From Pristionchus mayeri (lineage: Eukaryota; Nematoda; Chromadorea; Rhabditida; Neodiplogasteridae), in the NCBI GenBank assembly GCA_036245805.1, contig BTRK01000002.1, positions 6,506,689 through 6,570,688 on the forward strand: a DNA stretch of 64,000 nucleotides, given 5' to 3'. Positions 11,463 to 22,314 of the stretch are shown piece by piece. Both the position numbers and the translations under genes were made by a program. Below the pieces are notes generated by a model. It was not told where the DNA came from. It ran no database searches and saw only the letters and a list, made by a program, of their open reading frames with translations. Numbering within the stretch: the stretch's first letter is position 1; each line of letters opens with the position of its first letter.

Positions 11463-12509
11463 CTAGTGATAACTAGCTCCCATTTTTATGCTGAAGTAAT
11501 TCGATTTTCTTGACTTTTGATACGAAATCAGTGTTCCTGTGTTGCGGTGCACGACGATGCCCACGGACATTCGTGAAAAAATAAAAATCTGCGGTGCCAA
11601 GTGCGTTCAGACAGTTCAAAAATGTACTCTTTAGCACACTAAAATTCATCTTCGTTTCGCCTTGAAAATCACGTATTTTCTGAAAACAATCTTAGTTTGC
11701 AGGCCATCAATTCTGTAATTTTAGTGCCTGGAAAGCTGTCTTCAAACAAATTTTTTGGCACTTGGTCATGGTTGGAAGCTTCACAAGTATTTGTTTCGTT
11801 CTATCGATATCACATTCCAAATCTGCACAATCAATTTTCACTATCTCTATACTTTTGCGGGTTCGAACAAAAACGATGGTGTAACTGAAAAACTGATGTA
11901 TTGAAGCTGTTCTCAAACAAACATGTTACCGGCTAAAATATGCATTGGCGATGTGCAACTTGCCTATTTGAACAGTGTTTAAAGCATTAATTAGCCTCTT
12001 TTCTACATGGTTATACATTACCCCCTAAAAATATTCAGTTCATATGCTTGAATTTACTGCTTGAATAAGCACAATGCTCTCTTACGCATATTGTGAGGTC
12101 TGAAGTCTTCACATATTTAAAATAGTTGTCCAATTCCGGGTCGGATAGGTCCTCGAGATATTCATATAGGCAACGGTCATCATAAGCGACGATTCTTTTG
12201 TTCTGATGAAGTAGAAATTATCCGATATCACTAGTAATTTATCGAATCCTGTGGATAGAAATCTATGTGGGGGGGGGTGTCCAACTCGTGAAACGATATT
12301 TCAAAATATTTTGACAATTACTTATAACTGCATTTTGTTCATCAAGGATCACTTACTGATAAGGTGATGCTTTTAATGCCTCGATATCCTGCTACAATTT
12401 CGATTCCTCTGAGTCGAGCATTCAGCGAACGGGCACTTTTCCGATCGTGCATATTAAGCTTTCGAATGACCTCCGTTAGGATCTCGCTTGGAAGGTTAAT
12501 AAACTTCAT
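11463..12509 (-). pseudogene. F-box family gene F (internal deletion, frameshift)
   Basis: Closest to gene B. Exons: 12509-12357 (F-box, KFINLPSEILTEVIRKLNMHD), 12202-12086 (YFKYVKTSDLTIC), 12024-11930, 11884-11728, 11679-11463. The fourth runs from the KLPTMTKCQ end of its usual domain straight into ICLKTAFQ, the tail of the next exon: one intron and most of an exon (about 100 codons plus intron in gene B) are deleted. The last intron starts GC. In the last exon a one-base shift is needed between FFTNVRG and VVHRNTGTLISYQKS. A G-run insertion lies in the first intron (about 12269). Promoter motifs match gene B. Confidence 0.7.
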
Positions 12510-12579
12510 CTGAAATATGAATTGGAATCATTCATTAAGTTAATCATTAAACATTGCGAGCAATAAGGACCCATTCTGA

Positions 12580-12633
12580 GGATGCAGGTGCTAGCCGAGG
12601 TATGGCCGAAGTACGTCATCGACGTTTCCCGCC
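12580..12633 (+). promoter_or_regulatory. shared upstream block and TTTCCCGCC site of gene F
   Basis: GATGCAGGTGCTAGCCGAGG is followed about 25 bases on by GACGTTTCCCGCC. The same pair precedes gene B and, diverged, gene A. The E2F-like word lies at 12625-12633, about 115 bases upstream of the gene F start. Confidence 0.4.
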
Positions 12634-12899
12634 TATATTTACAAGAAAGTGCGCGAAAGACGCGACTACTTTCAGCATTCAAAATACAAAGCGCATTCGC
12701 AAAATTTTGATCAGGTTAGTCCGAAAAGAGATTTGTCAATATTTCTTGTACACATATTTATAAGACCACATTATTGTAAAAAAAGTGCAACCTTCAAGGC
12801 ATCATAAAACAGGAAAGTGAAAAATACTTTGAATAATATCATTTTTTTGTTAAAAAACAAGGCAATACACGCGTGGTGAAGAGCAACAATCGCGCGGCA

Positions 12900-13075
12900 A
12901 TCTTTCTAATTATTTATTCGAGCCTGTCGAACAATGCCGTTTTTCAACTCAGTCTTATTTCCTCGGTACACTCGTTGCCAGTGCATTCCGTTTTCTTTAG
13001 TCAATTCGTCCCTCCATCTTACTCTAGGGCGTCCACAGGTCTTGTCCGATCCCAAGCTTTCTATAAACGCTAAAA
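12900..13075 (-). mobile_element. LINE (non-LTR retrotransposon) 3' fragment
   Basis: The minus-strand frame contains GRPRVRWRDELTKENGMHWQ followed by RVYRGNKTEL. A GRP.RW.D...W.R pattern is typical of the extreme C-terminus of non-LTR retrotransposon polyproteins. The rest of the element is missing, so this is a dead 5'-truncated copy. The surrounding 12640-12900 shows nothing else. Confidence 0.5.
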
Positions 13076-13846
13076 TTGTAAAGCATTCTAGAAAGTGATT
13101 CGTTAAATTTGTTATTGTAATATATTGAAAATACATTCATCCATAATACATTCAGTACATGGGCACATAATTCATGCGTACATTTCCCAATTAATAATAG
13201 TTACTAATTAAAACTAGTCTGAAATGCGCGAAGCCCCCGGTCTCGGCTATAACTATAAGGTAATAGCCACTGGCGTAGCCATTGAATACAATTGTATTCG
13301 AGATGCTTAATCTTCCAATTCGGCGTAACATTAACGTCGTCATCGGTGCACAATGTTCTTACAAACGTAGCCAATTCGCCGTATTCTATGCCGCAACTCA
13401 CTATTCTTTCAATTGAATTACAGACTCTCTGAAATATAAAACTGCATGAATGTGTGAGATAGTTTGTGCCTGGAACGCGGTTGCCTATCCCATCGAAGAA
13501 ATTGAATTTTTCGATTCCGCGATATTGAGTTCACCGGATGTCTGCGTCTCCGAAGAGACGATAGCGAGGCATCGTTTGTCTGACCACTCCTGACACGCAA
13601 GGACCTGCAAGTCGATAATCAAAATAAAGTAACCAACTGCTCGAAATATCCGCCTGAAATGAAATTCATCGTGGTATTCCATAGCGACCATATTCAGAGC
13701 AAGTGCTGGGAGAGCGCTAATCAGTGTCCATGCCGATTCTCAGGTTCACTCGAGGAGGAGGCATGCGATAAGCTCGGGCTGCACCCATGAACACAAGGGA
13801 CATCTCGGATATGTCCAGCACATGCAGAGTGCCTGCGAATGTTCTA

Positions 13847-15087
13847 TTGGGGTGTCCGGAAAGTTCGTATAATGCTTCGGAAAAAAGTCAGTTCGCGATC
13901 AAATGCAGCGATTGCGCAATCTGTTTGTCAACAATGTATTGCATCATTCTGACGTTGAGTAGTGAGAGGATTTAATCAGTCTCCTAGTTGCTACATTGAT
14001 TCTTGTGATGGACTCCCATCTCTACCTCCGAGCAGTTTTATTCATTACTACCGTCTTGGCCGATCCGTGAAGAAGGCCTACTCTGCCCTGGCCCAGTCGG
14101 AAGGAGCTGACGCCCTCTCCATACCCTTCTGCTACAAGTGGTACTCCCGCTTCAAGAAAGGGGAGTTTGGTCTCGATGATCAACCCCGCTCTGGACGCCC
14201 TCCCTCCCTCGATCAGCCTCTCGTTCTCCGCACACTGAAGCACAAGCCCATGGCCAGTGTGCGTGAGTTGAAGAAGGATACTGGTACTCCCAGATCAACA
14301 GTGTCCGATATCCTCTATCGATCTGGGAAGAAGCCGAAACTCCCACAAGTGATTCCCCATGACCTCTCCCCCGAACAGCTGAAAAATCCTGTTCAAGTCT
14401 GTCGGGAATTACTCCATCGTAGATCCAATCTTCGATGGGTCAATTCCATCATCGCTACAGATGAGAAGTGGATCACGTACGATAACCCTGTGAGGAGACT
14501 GCAATGGGTGGATGCAGATGAGAAGCCCACGCCCGTCCCGAAGAAGGAAGAGCACGGAAAGAAGGAACTCCTCTGCTTCTTCTTCTCAGTGCTCGGTCCC
14601 ATCTACTGGGAGATCCTCGCCCCTGGCACCAGCATCAATGCCGACCTCTTCTCTGAACAACTGGAAGATGTCGCGATCAGAGTCCCTCCCAGACTCCTGA
14701 ACCAGGGCAAAATTCTTCTTCTGATGGACAATGCTCGCCCACATCGAGCGAAGATGACCCAGAAGAAAATGGACGAGCTGAAGATCGAGAGGATTCCCCA
14801 TCCACCGTATTCCCCGGATCTCTCCCCATGCGACTACCACTGCTTCCGCTCTCTCTCTGACTTCTGCAAAGGAAAGAAGTTCAAGAATCGAGATGAAGTT
14901 GCGAGGGCTTTCGTGAACTGGGCGGTCTCGAAGAAACCCGTATTCTGGAAGAGAGGAATCGAGACCCTGCCCAATCGCTGGAGGGAGGTAGTGAGAAAGA
15001 AGGGAGCATACATTGGTCACTGAGAATTGTAAAGCATTGAATAAAACATAAAAACAAAAAATTATACGAACTTTCCGGACACCCCAA
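13847..15087 (+). mobile_element. mariner family 1, copy 1
   Basis: 1241 bp between TA dinucleotides, TIR TTGGGGTGTCCGGAAAGTTC at both ends. Nearly identical to the elements at 30672-31911 and 42715-43955, so transposition was recent. It splits F-box gene G. Confidence 0.95.
13962..15023 (+). CDS. mariner transposase, copy 1 (N-terminal frameshift)
   Basis: DD34D transposase. Catalytic Asp in IATDEKWITYDN, LLMDNARPH and YSPDLSPCDYH, with 34 residues between the last two. Compared with copy 3, one C is missing near 14038, so the expected start MDSHLYLRAVL at about 14008 is out of frame; the open frame instead begins at an upstream ATG (13962). From HYYRLGRSVKKAY onward it is intact and ends KKGAYIGH at the stop near 15021, which is probably the true family C-terminus. 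Confidence 0.85.
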   Translation: MRGFNQSPSCYIDSCDGLPSLPPSSFIHYYRLGRSVKKAYSALAQSEGADALSIPFCYKWYSRFKKGEFGLDDQPRSGRPPSLDQPLVLRTLKHKPMASVRELKKDTGTPRSTVSDILYRSGKKPKLPQVIPHDLSPEQLKNPVQVCRELLHRRSNLRWVNSIIATDEKWITYDNPVRRLQWVDADEKPTPVPKKEEHGKKELLCFFFSVLGPIYWEILAPGTSINADLFSEQLEDVAIRVPPRLLNQGKILLLMDNARPHRAKMTQKKMDELKIERIPHPPYSPDLSPCDYHCFRSLSDFCKGKKFKNRDEVARAFVNWAVSKKPVFWKRGIETLPNRWREVVRKKGAYIGH

Positions 15088-15596
15088 TACATTTCACTGC
15101 CAGTGAAGATGAAGCTTTTCGACGATGGTATCAAATGAGGTGTAAAGCGTGTTGGGCAGATTCACGATCTGAAATATGTTGTGTTAATATTAATATATTC
15201 TTGATAATAGTTATTACTTGTGCATTTCTGACTGAGCGAATTTGACGACGTCCGAGAAGAAAATTCTTGCTCGACCGTCTGACCGAACTTAAGTTTTTTC
15301 AGCAACTTGTCTGAAATATAAAAGTTGTGCGTTTTGTACACACCGTCTTTCGAACTTTTGAGCTGTATGAGAACTACCAATACATGCAAAATTCGAGCTT
15401 CTAAAGCGAATCTTTTTTTTAAGAATAAAGAAAGAATAAAGGTTAGGCTACAAAGGTACGTCGATTGCGAGCGATGGGTAAACCGTGCGTCACATATCAC
15501 TGACACCGTTTATCTAGCGATATGCCTGTCAATTGCAGCTTAGTGTCAGTTTAAAACGGAGCATTGGTTCGATTTTGAGCATTTTTTTCACTGTCT

Positions 15597-15760
15597 TTTA
15601 GAGTTCGTAATTAGTAATTAGAGTAATTAGTAATTAGAGTAATTAGTAATTAGAGTAATTAGTAATTAGAGTAATTAGTAATTAGAGTTTTAGAGTTCGT
15701 AATTGGGGTCACCGTCTCTTCATTTCCCACGTTCTCTCACGACCCGAATTTCGAACTCTA
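15597..15760. mobile_element. hairpin MITE expanded by a 16-bp tandem repeat
   Basis: TAGAGTTCGTAATT end followed by about five copies of GTAATTAGTAATTAGA (15607-15687), then TAGAGTTCGTAATTGGGGTC, CGTCTCTTCATTTCCCACG, and the other end ACCCGAATTTCGAACTCTA. It lies directly upstream of the DUF148 gene and may contribute to its leader. Confidence 0.7.
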
Positions 15761-15784
15761 CTGTCTTTGCTTGTGTCTTTCCAG

Positions 15785-16791
15785 ATGCGGACGCTCATCC
15801 TCCTCGTGTGCTTCCTAGCAGTCGCTCTACTCGCTCATCGTCACCATAATCACGCGAACAAATACTCAGAATTCCAGAATGGTTCGTATGAGAGTTCGGT
15901 AAACGGTTCCGCCACTCTCTTTATTTCCACTACCCTCCCACCCTCCCACCGCTCGACTGTTCTAGATAATGTGCGAAATTAACTACTACGAAGACCCGTG
16001 TACCGAGCTCTAGTTTATGAAGGAACTACTATCTCAAATTCGTCTAAAAACCTATTTGTCGGTCCCGCCTCACGTCCGTCCTTCTTCGACAAGATCTCGC
16101 GCGAGGCCAGGCAGGAGTACGTCGACAACATGTACGACGTGGCCACTAAATCTCGCCAGCAGATCTTCGAGGGTGAACTAGAGTGGGGTAGGGAGAACGG
16201 AATCGAGGCAAGTCGAGGCTTGGATCATTTTCAAAAATATTTTTCATCTTATGGATAATGAAGGCTGGAGCGATGCTGCAAAATCGTTGCAAAGATCGAA
16301 TTTTTGCATAATTTTCCGGCAGAATCTTCGACAATCATTCGAATTTGATATTTTCAGGATGAGGTTCGCGACCATCAAACAGTTCGGATTGCCTTCTTCG
16401 ACGGCCATATCGAACCGAGGCTATCAAGGAGCTGCCCGAAGCATTCACGAAGGTCAGATTTCCGGGTATTCGTAAAATATATGAAATTAATCATACTTGT
16501 CGTATTTAGATGCGCTCCTATCACCAGGACTTCTCCCTGACGCACGCCGAGCGTGAGAAGATATTCCATCGAGCGCTTAAAGTATGGACAATTTAGAATT
16601 GCATGTTGTACTATTTAAATTAAATTTTAGAAAATTTAAATTATGAAACAATTCAGGCAATGACTCCGGAGCTGCGCGCGCTCGTCCAAGCCACGCTTGC
16701 TTGGAACATCGAAAAGTTCGCCCACACCGACATGTTCCCGGATTACAGAAGAGTGGAGGAAGTCAAGGCGGATCTCGTCAGAGATCAGTAA
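15785..16791 (+). pseudogene. SXP/RAL-2 family (DUF148) secreted protein gene, one frameshift
   Basis: Nematode-specific small secreted family. Start ATG 15785 gives a signal peptide (MRTLILLVCFLAVALLAHR). Exons: 15785-15881, about 16013-16207, 16358-16452, 16510-16581, 16657-16791 (TAA). The DUF148 pattern is clear: GPASRPSFFDKISREARQEY, KSRQQIFEGELEWGRENGIE, then EAIKELPEAFTK, MRSYHQDFSLTHAEREKIFH and AMTPELRALVQATL. The third exon is 95 bases; its start (DEVRD) and end (IKELPEAF) are in different frames although both borders are in phase, so one base is missing or extra. The second intron starts GC, and the acceptor of the first intron (CTCTAG) is uncertain. A sequencing error could explain the shift. 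Confidence 0.75.
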
Positions 16792-16877
16792 TATCCCCAC
16801 TCTACGCCATTCCCATCGATAAAGTAGCTCGATATTTCGATATACCGATTTTGTTTTTCGATTACTTTATTCAGTCT

Positions 16878-17109
16878 CTAATGTGCTCGCCTCGGCAGCA
16901 TTCGATACAGAAGGGCATCACTCTTATTTTTCTCCTCCATGAGTTCCTGTATACGCACGATCACTGCCTGCGTTTAGCATCGATTAGCCACAGTATCTCA
17001 TCCACAATCTCACCTCTTCCAGCGTCCGGTATTGCTCCATCATGTTGAAGACGTGGCTCATCAGATTCTGCTGCCGACCGTTCACCATCGAGCTCATGAT
17101 CGATTTGAC
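16878..17109 (-). CDS. two possible last exons of an unidentified gene
   Basis: Exon 17109-17014 (VKSIMSSMVNGRQQNLMSHV, then FNMMEQYRTLEE) and exon about 16966-16878 (AVIVRIQELMEEKNKSDALL, then YRMLPRRAH and TAG) have good GT/AG borders and join in phase. The product would be a charged, helical C-terminus. It is tail-to-tail with the DUF148 gene, ending 87 bases from its stop. No family recognised and no upstream exon found. Confidence 0.4.
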
Positions 17110-17381
17110 CTACCGATTTTAGATTTAATTTATATTTTTGTTAAATTTCTCATTCTTCAACAACATCCAATTTTTCGAATTGCTCATGATCTATTCTGTT
17201 GATGATGCATGCTAACTTGGAGGCACAAGTAGACTTCAATCAGCGTCAATGTACCAAGTGTTGCAAACGCGCTGTCAAGGAAGATATTTCGATTTCGAGG
17301 TGCTCTAGTTGGCCAGGATACGTGACAAGCAACGCACCTGTTTGATTGACGCGTATGATATCATCGCGCACTCGGGGGCAG

Positions 17382-17639
17382 TCAACAAGTGCCTATTTGG
17401 AGACGCTCCACTGACATAATCGGAAAAGCGTTCAGGAGTGTGTGCATTCTATTCTGGACGGCCAAATCGCCCCGTCCTCGATAGCAAACCTGATCGATAG
17501 CGGATCTATCAGAGAGGGATTCACTCCAATCACGAATCAGGTGAATGAAAAAGTTCAAAGTTCTGGACATTCGGTACATCATTCTATCAGTTAGAGTCAG
17601 CCGAACACGAGGAACATTCAAATTCCCTTTTCCGATCAA
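17382..17639 (-). CDS. open frame of unknown function
   Basis: 85 codons (MIGKGNLNVPRVRLTLTDRM, then MYRMSRTLNFFIHLIRDWSE). The N-terminal part faintly resembles the second half of an F-box, but the LPNEI core is absent. It may be a decayed F-box exon or chance. Confidence 0.2.
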   Translation of the reverse strand: MIGKGNLNVPRVRLTLTDRMMYRMSRTLNFFIHLIRDWSESLSDRSAIDQVCYRGRGDLAVQNRMHTLLNAFPIMSVERLQIGTC

Positions 17640-17690
17640 TTAAGTTATAATGTATGTTTTTTTGCAGCATACACCAGTGCTATTTTGCAG

Positions 17691-17792
17691 CTTATCGATG
17701 ATGATATTTTGAATAATTTTGTCACAAAATTTCGAACTTGTGTTGCGTTATCCTTTCATCCTCCACCGGATTCCTCCACAGAGGAAAAAAAG
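17691..17792 (+). CDS. F-box-family-like exon immediately upstream of NHR copy 1
   Basis: An exon of 34 codons with TTTGCAG before and GT after; it reads LIDDDILNNFVTKFRTCVAL, like the penultimate F-box exons (VIDDDILEHLLSKTASIL in gene O). It is on the same strand and in phase with the first recognisable exon of NHR copy 1 at 17867, in the place where paralogues have the NHR first exon. It could be a chimeric first exon or a stranded relic. Confidence 0.45.
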
Positions 17793-17866
17793 GTGTATTA
17801 TAATTAGTATACTGTGTCTTGCATAATATCTAGTTATTTTCATTTCATCACTTTCTTCTTTTTCAG

Positions 17867-20800
17867 CCCACTGGCTATCACTACGATGTCTTATCGTGCA
17901 ATGGTTGCAAGACCTTCTTCCGGTATGCATTTACCGTGTTATTTGGCAACTATTAAATATATTATGAATTCGTAGGAAATGCGTAATATCAGATATGATC
18001 TATAAAGGAGTGAGGTGAGATTGTGTAGTAATCAAATATGTATAATCGCGCCACTCTTTTTCAACAAAATGTCTTTCAGACGGACGATAATCTTAGGACG
18101 ATCGTTCATTTGCTCGAAAGGAGGACGATGTCAATTTGATAAAGGTGATTGATATGAAGAAAATAGTTATACCCTCCATTGTGGGGCTGGTTGGACAAAA
18201 ATTATGGAGGTATGCCTGTAAATGATTGGGCTAGATGGTGAAGAGGGGGTGAGGAAAATGGTGACCGATGTTTTTTCTTCCTACAAGCTCGCCTGAGCAC
18301 CTTATTCCCTTATCACCACACTTTCGCTCCTTCCAAAGCGTCGGTGAATTTTAATTAAAAGAATACAAATAAGAAGTAAACAAAAAAAATAATTACATAT
18401 TTGCAGAATTCGGCTGTGCTTGTCGCTCCTGTCGCTTCCAGAAGTGCGTAGATTCAGGAATGAATGAAAAAGGTTTCAATGTTGTTACGAAATTCGCTTT
18501 AGTAATGTTTTCTGTGAAGTTGGTTCAGTATCAATTTTCTCTCTTCAGCTATTCAATGGCCAACAAACAGTAAAAGAGCGCCAATCTCTTCCCTATCGGA
18601 GCTGGAATACGGTACCGATCTGAGCGACTCTGCCCCAATTGTATGACAAGAAAAATATTTAGATTCAAATAGCCTTGTAGTCGCAGAGAGTGCTTGCAAT
18701 ACCCCAAACGATTGTGGATATATCCGAAATTAATTATTGCGGCGAAATTTTCAACTTGGTAAGGCATATACAAATTAGCGCGATGTGCAAATTGCTTGTG
18801 ACATTTTGAATATTGAAAAAATAATCGATAGATAATGCCTAATATAATAGTAATATCATGCACTAGATGCAATGGGTCACAGTCACTTTATGATATACTA
18901 GTCCGGCTGCCCACCGCCTTCGCCGGGGGCCCCGTCCTAGCGGAGTAGGTTTCGCAATCACTCGTTTCGCAACTTGTTGACGCGCGATCTCTCCCTTCAC
19001 ATTTCGTAATCGTTTCGCAACTGTTTCGCAATCCGAACAGACGTACGGACACAGCGCTTTATATATAGGTATAGATTTTCAGATGGCAAAGGAGTGCCGA
19101 ATATCATGGATACGTGATAAATTCAAACTTTTCACAAAGTACCAAATGGAAGACATTCTGGAAATGCCATCCATCTTCGGATCAACTGATCACGCCTTTC
19201 AACTACGGGTTAGAGTTCACAATTCGGTGTTCTGTCTCTTCATTCCCCACTCTCTCTCGTCACTGGACCAATAGTATGTAAAATGAGAAGACTATTACCC
19301 GAATAGCGAATAGCGAAGGTGGGAAGTTGACCCCTTTAGATCGAGATAGACAAAGATATGCTTCGACTAGTCCTAACATAGATATGGACACCCGAGACCT
19401 ACAAACTAATAATCTTATATCCATTCACTTGTTTTACAGGAGGAGACACCTGACTACCGCGATCAGCAGTACAATCATAATCCATACAGGTACAAGTGCC
19501 CTGTTCCCGGCCTGGGCTGACCAAGCCCCCTTTACCCTGGGGGTCGGTGAATTGGCAGTGGCCTCGGTAGCGGAATTTACAGTTCCCTTGAAACACATTG
19601 GACAACAGGGACACATCGTCCTAGCAGTAGTCGGCCTCACCGCTCTATACCACCTAGCGTAGTCATCTCTTGACTGTAAAATCGATTGACGTAGCTGAAC
19701 CTTTACCTTTACCATACAGGTATTGGATGATCGCTGATCTTCATCTGATCATTGAATACTGCAAGAGCTTCCCCGTCTTCAGTCTCCTCTCCCAGATTGA
19801 TAAGGTGACAAGCACACTTGCCCACACCTGCGGTGACCCTCATGAGCAGGGTTTTAATTATCGCATTGTATATATCATGGCCATCGAAATCACCGACTAA
19901 ATGAGTATTTTTGAGATGGTTCTGCTATCGCATATGGCACCACTCCAAACGATGCTCACTCACTCCTACTACTCGGCCAAGAATGGATATGGTTAGTGGA
20001 CTAGTGTTTGTGTGAAAACCCGGGCAACCGCGGCGATAGGCATAACTCATGAAGTGCTTTGCATGGCCAACTATTTTCGCAAATCAAGAAATCCGATCGA
20101 AGGTTTCGCTCACGATTCACATATGTATGTTAAGGAATGTAACGTCATTCACCGCTCATTATACAATATTGTGCGGGATTTTAGAGAAAGTCCAGGATGC
20201 CACGTCAAATATCTCGGTAATATCCCCTCTCACTCAGGAACGAGCGTATTCCCCGATGGAATGATCGCCATTGAGACGATGCAGAGCGAAAAGTGAGATT
20301 ATTCTTGAGTATTCCTGAATATAGTGCGAATATCACTAAAAGATGAGAATTCCTAGTTCCTTTCTTATGATTGCGGTGTGCTGACCCCCACTAAACATAT
20401 TTTGCAGCTACAGATCCAGCCCAGCGCTACGCAGCATAGCCGACACTCCATGGGTGGCCCAATTCTTCTCCAAACCCGTCCAACTCATGCAGGACCTCAA
20501 ACTTAGCGATGCTTCTTACGTCCTCTTGAGGGCAGTCGCGCTCTTCAACCCTGGTCAGTCGATAATGTAGCTAATGCAACCGATCGGGCACTAGGCCAGA
20601 TCAGAGCATTGACGTCATTCTATGTGCTTTGGTACATCAAGAGTGGTATGAAGGCATAGTTATCGTCCGCTCTATTACCATCGAACTAAGCAAAGTTTCA
20701 TGATGTACATGAAAATGAAGAGGGGAAATTTTGTAGGTGTCTAAGGCGCCATCCCATTTCATATCACCTGCTTCGATTCTAGGCCAAAGCCACTTTTTAC

Positions 20801-22314
20801 GGTGTTTCGTATCAAGTCGAATTTTTAGCATCTTCAGTTGTGCAAAGTATTAGGTTGTTCGGAAAGTTTATTTCTTTTATTTTCCTCACGCCAATTCTTG
20901 TGGCATTCGACTTCAATCATTTTATCTGTGGTATATGTAAGGGCCTTGGCAGTGGAATACTACAGTATGTTCAAATCGCATTTCGGTTATATAGCAGGCT
21001 AGAAAAAATATGAAAAGTAAGCAAATTCCAAAAACACCTAAAAACAGAATTTCAGTGTTCTTTGTTGGGTCATTTCTTCCCGAGAACTAGATGCCTACCG
21101 ATATTAAGCCGATAATGTATGATAGGGCAAGAGTTGATATTAATGATAACAAAGAAAAACCACACTTTCAACATTCGAGAGAGACGAGAGATATCAATAT
21201 GTCACCATTTCGATGTTCAAATTTCGAAATAAATATTCTGAAGAAAGCCTGCTCTCGAATACGTAATTTGATTCCCACCTAATTAGGGATAGCAAGTGGC
21301 CATGTAAAGTACTTCACAAATAACAATCGCTTTGTTCTCTAGGTTGATCGGGGGAAGCACAAGTTCAACATTCAATTTCAACATTCTGCTCGAAAAACAA
21401 ATCGTATTTCGGATTATCCAATCGACGCTTCGCTAGATTAGGTAATACGAGCTAGATTTAAAACTTTATGTTTAATAATAACCCTATTTGACGTACTTCA
21501 CAATAGTGGGTCATTTGTATGCCTATCTATATTCTGCAAAGAAATGTGCGTCCTTAAAAATCTCGGAGAAAAGTCGACTGGGCTAACTTCGGACCTCCTT
21601 TACTCAAGATCTATTGATCGAAACGGTATGCACTACTGGTTGTTATAGAGAGTATCCAAGCCCACATCAACTACAAAAAACCATAAGATGATTGGTCAAG
21701 GTTAAATAAAGGAGAAGTGAAAAATGTCCATATATGAAAAAAAAGAAATTTACCGAACAACCAAATAATCGAGAATCTTAAAGTGTTTTTAGCGACACAA
21801 GAGTTGCATTCGTAGAACATGTTTATCATGAGCATAGAATATGAAAGTAAATTGAGTTTACGACGATCTTTCCCCCGAGGGACGCATAATGATCTCCGCG
21901 GAGAGAGAACGACTGATTGATTTACTCACAAGGAGACTCTTCAGAGAGGTGTGTTCAACTCTAAAGGTTCAATTTTTGAGCGTTTGTGTGGGGATTGCGT
22001 TTTCATTTTCGCACATATTGATTGTGTGATGTATGTATGAACAACCTATAGCCACTAGCATCTAGTCTCTCTCTCTCTCTTCCCAGCATGGTTCGGCAGC
22101 GCCGATGCAGATTGTGGGGATTCAGTCGATGCTCCAGACGATGTTCCGACTCGAAGAAAAAAGAAGAGCACAGTTCGTGCTTTTCAACACATTCATGAAG
22201 GATATGGATTTGGCCCCTCTTGGAAAGTCAGTTTTTCTTCGGGAGAGGAGGTCCACCTGGCCCATCCCGAGTGCCTCATCCTCGGTAACCCTCCCAATCA
22301 GACCAGACAAATGA
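17867..22314 (+). CDS. supplementary nuclear hormone receptor, copy 1 (first exon missing)
   Basis: Ligand-type transcription factor. Exons: 17867-17922, 18080-18144, 18407-18472, 18549-18640, 18686-18757, 19081-19206, 19440-19489, 19720-19804, 19916-19991, 20238-20292, 20408-20553, 21857-21948, 22087-22314 (TGA). DNA-binding domain: PTGYHYDVLSCNGCKTFFRR, second finger FICSKGGRCQFD with CACRSCRFQKCVDSGMN. Ligand-binding domain: YWMIADLHLIIEYCKSFP, GTSVFPDGMIAIE, LKLSDASYVLLRAVALFNP, ISAERERLIDLLTRRLF, APMQIVGIQSMLQTMFRLEE. The exon with the start codon and first Cys pair (CSVCGDK in copies 2 and 3) is absent; an F-box-like exon lies there instead. The paralogues' single ligand-domain exon is split here by a 230-nt insertion behaving as an intron. 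A 0.9 kb transposon sits in intron 20554-21856. Confidence 0.85.
19211..19316. mobile_element. hairpin MITE in NHR copy 1 intron
   Basis: TTAGAGTTCACAATTCGG, CTGTCTCTTCATTCCCCAC and a diverged right arm (AAAATGAGAAGAC, CCCGAATAGCGAA). It starts within five bases of the splice donor after 19206. NHR copies 2 and 3 have family members in the same intron. Confidence 0.75.
19493..19722 (+). mobile_element. SINE-like insertion forming an intron in NHR copy 1
   Basis: 230-bp insertion flanked by CCATACAGGTA at 19482-19492 and 19712-19722. Splicing at CATACAG/GTACAA and at CATACAG/GTATTGG removes nucleotides 19490-19719 and restores the uninterrupted frame ...YR-YWM... seen in copy 2. The tail ACCTTTACCTTTACC resembles the end of the SINE at 54035-54331 (GTACCTTTACCTGTACC). 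On the minus strand, GGTGGTATAGAGCGGTGAGG looks like a tRNA A box. The class of element is uncertain. Confidence 0.75.
20850..21770. mobile_element. 0.92 kb non-autonomous element (TTAGGTTGTTCGG ends)
   Basis: Ends TTAGGTTGTTCGGAAAGTTT (from about 20850) and AATTTACCGAACAACCAAAT (to about 21767) form TIRs, with TA-rich flanks. No transposase domain in between; the 63-codon frame at 21091 has no resemblance to one. It lies in the NHR copy 1 intron 20554-21856. The first part of that intron (to ~20845) matches the reversed intron of copy 3 around 39200-39450. Confidence 0.65.

Larger units (their letters stand above)
13204..15340 (-). pseudogene. F-box family gene G, split by a mariner
   Basis: The last exon is clear: 13428-13204, 225 bases as in genes B and P, starting RVCNSIERIVSCGIEYGELA, the counterpart of IVCDS...FGIATSEL in siblings. 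Upstream, decayed pieces of the penultimate exons are visible (GTLHVLDISEMSLVFMGAAR about 13840-13770, and a segment about 15090-15175). They lie on both sides of the mariner at 13847-15087, which has inserted into them. Frames around the junction carry stops. Upstream exons between 15180 and 15340 are doubtful. Confidence 0.55.

Noticed and set aside
19327..19715. Open frames on both strands across the copy 1 insertion (111 and 93 codons)
   Set aside because: They run through the SINE-like insert and its flanking introns; the paralogues and phases explain the region as NHR exons plus insertion.
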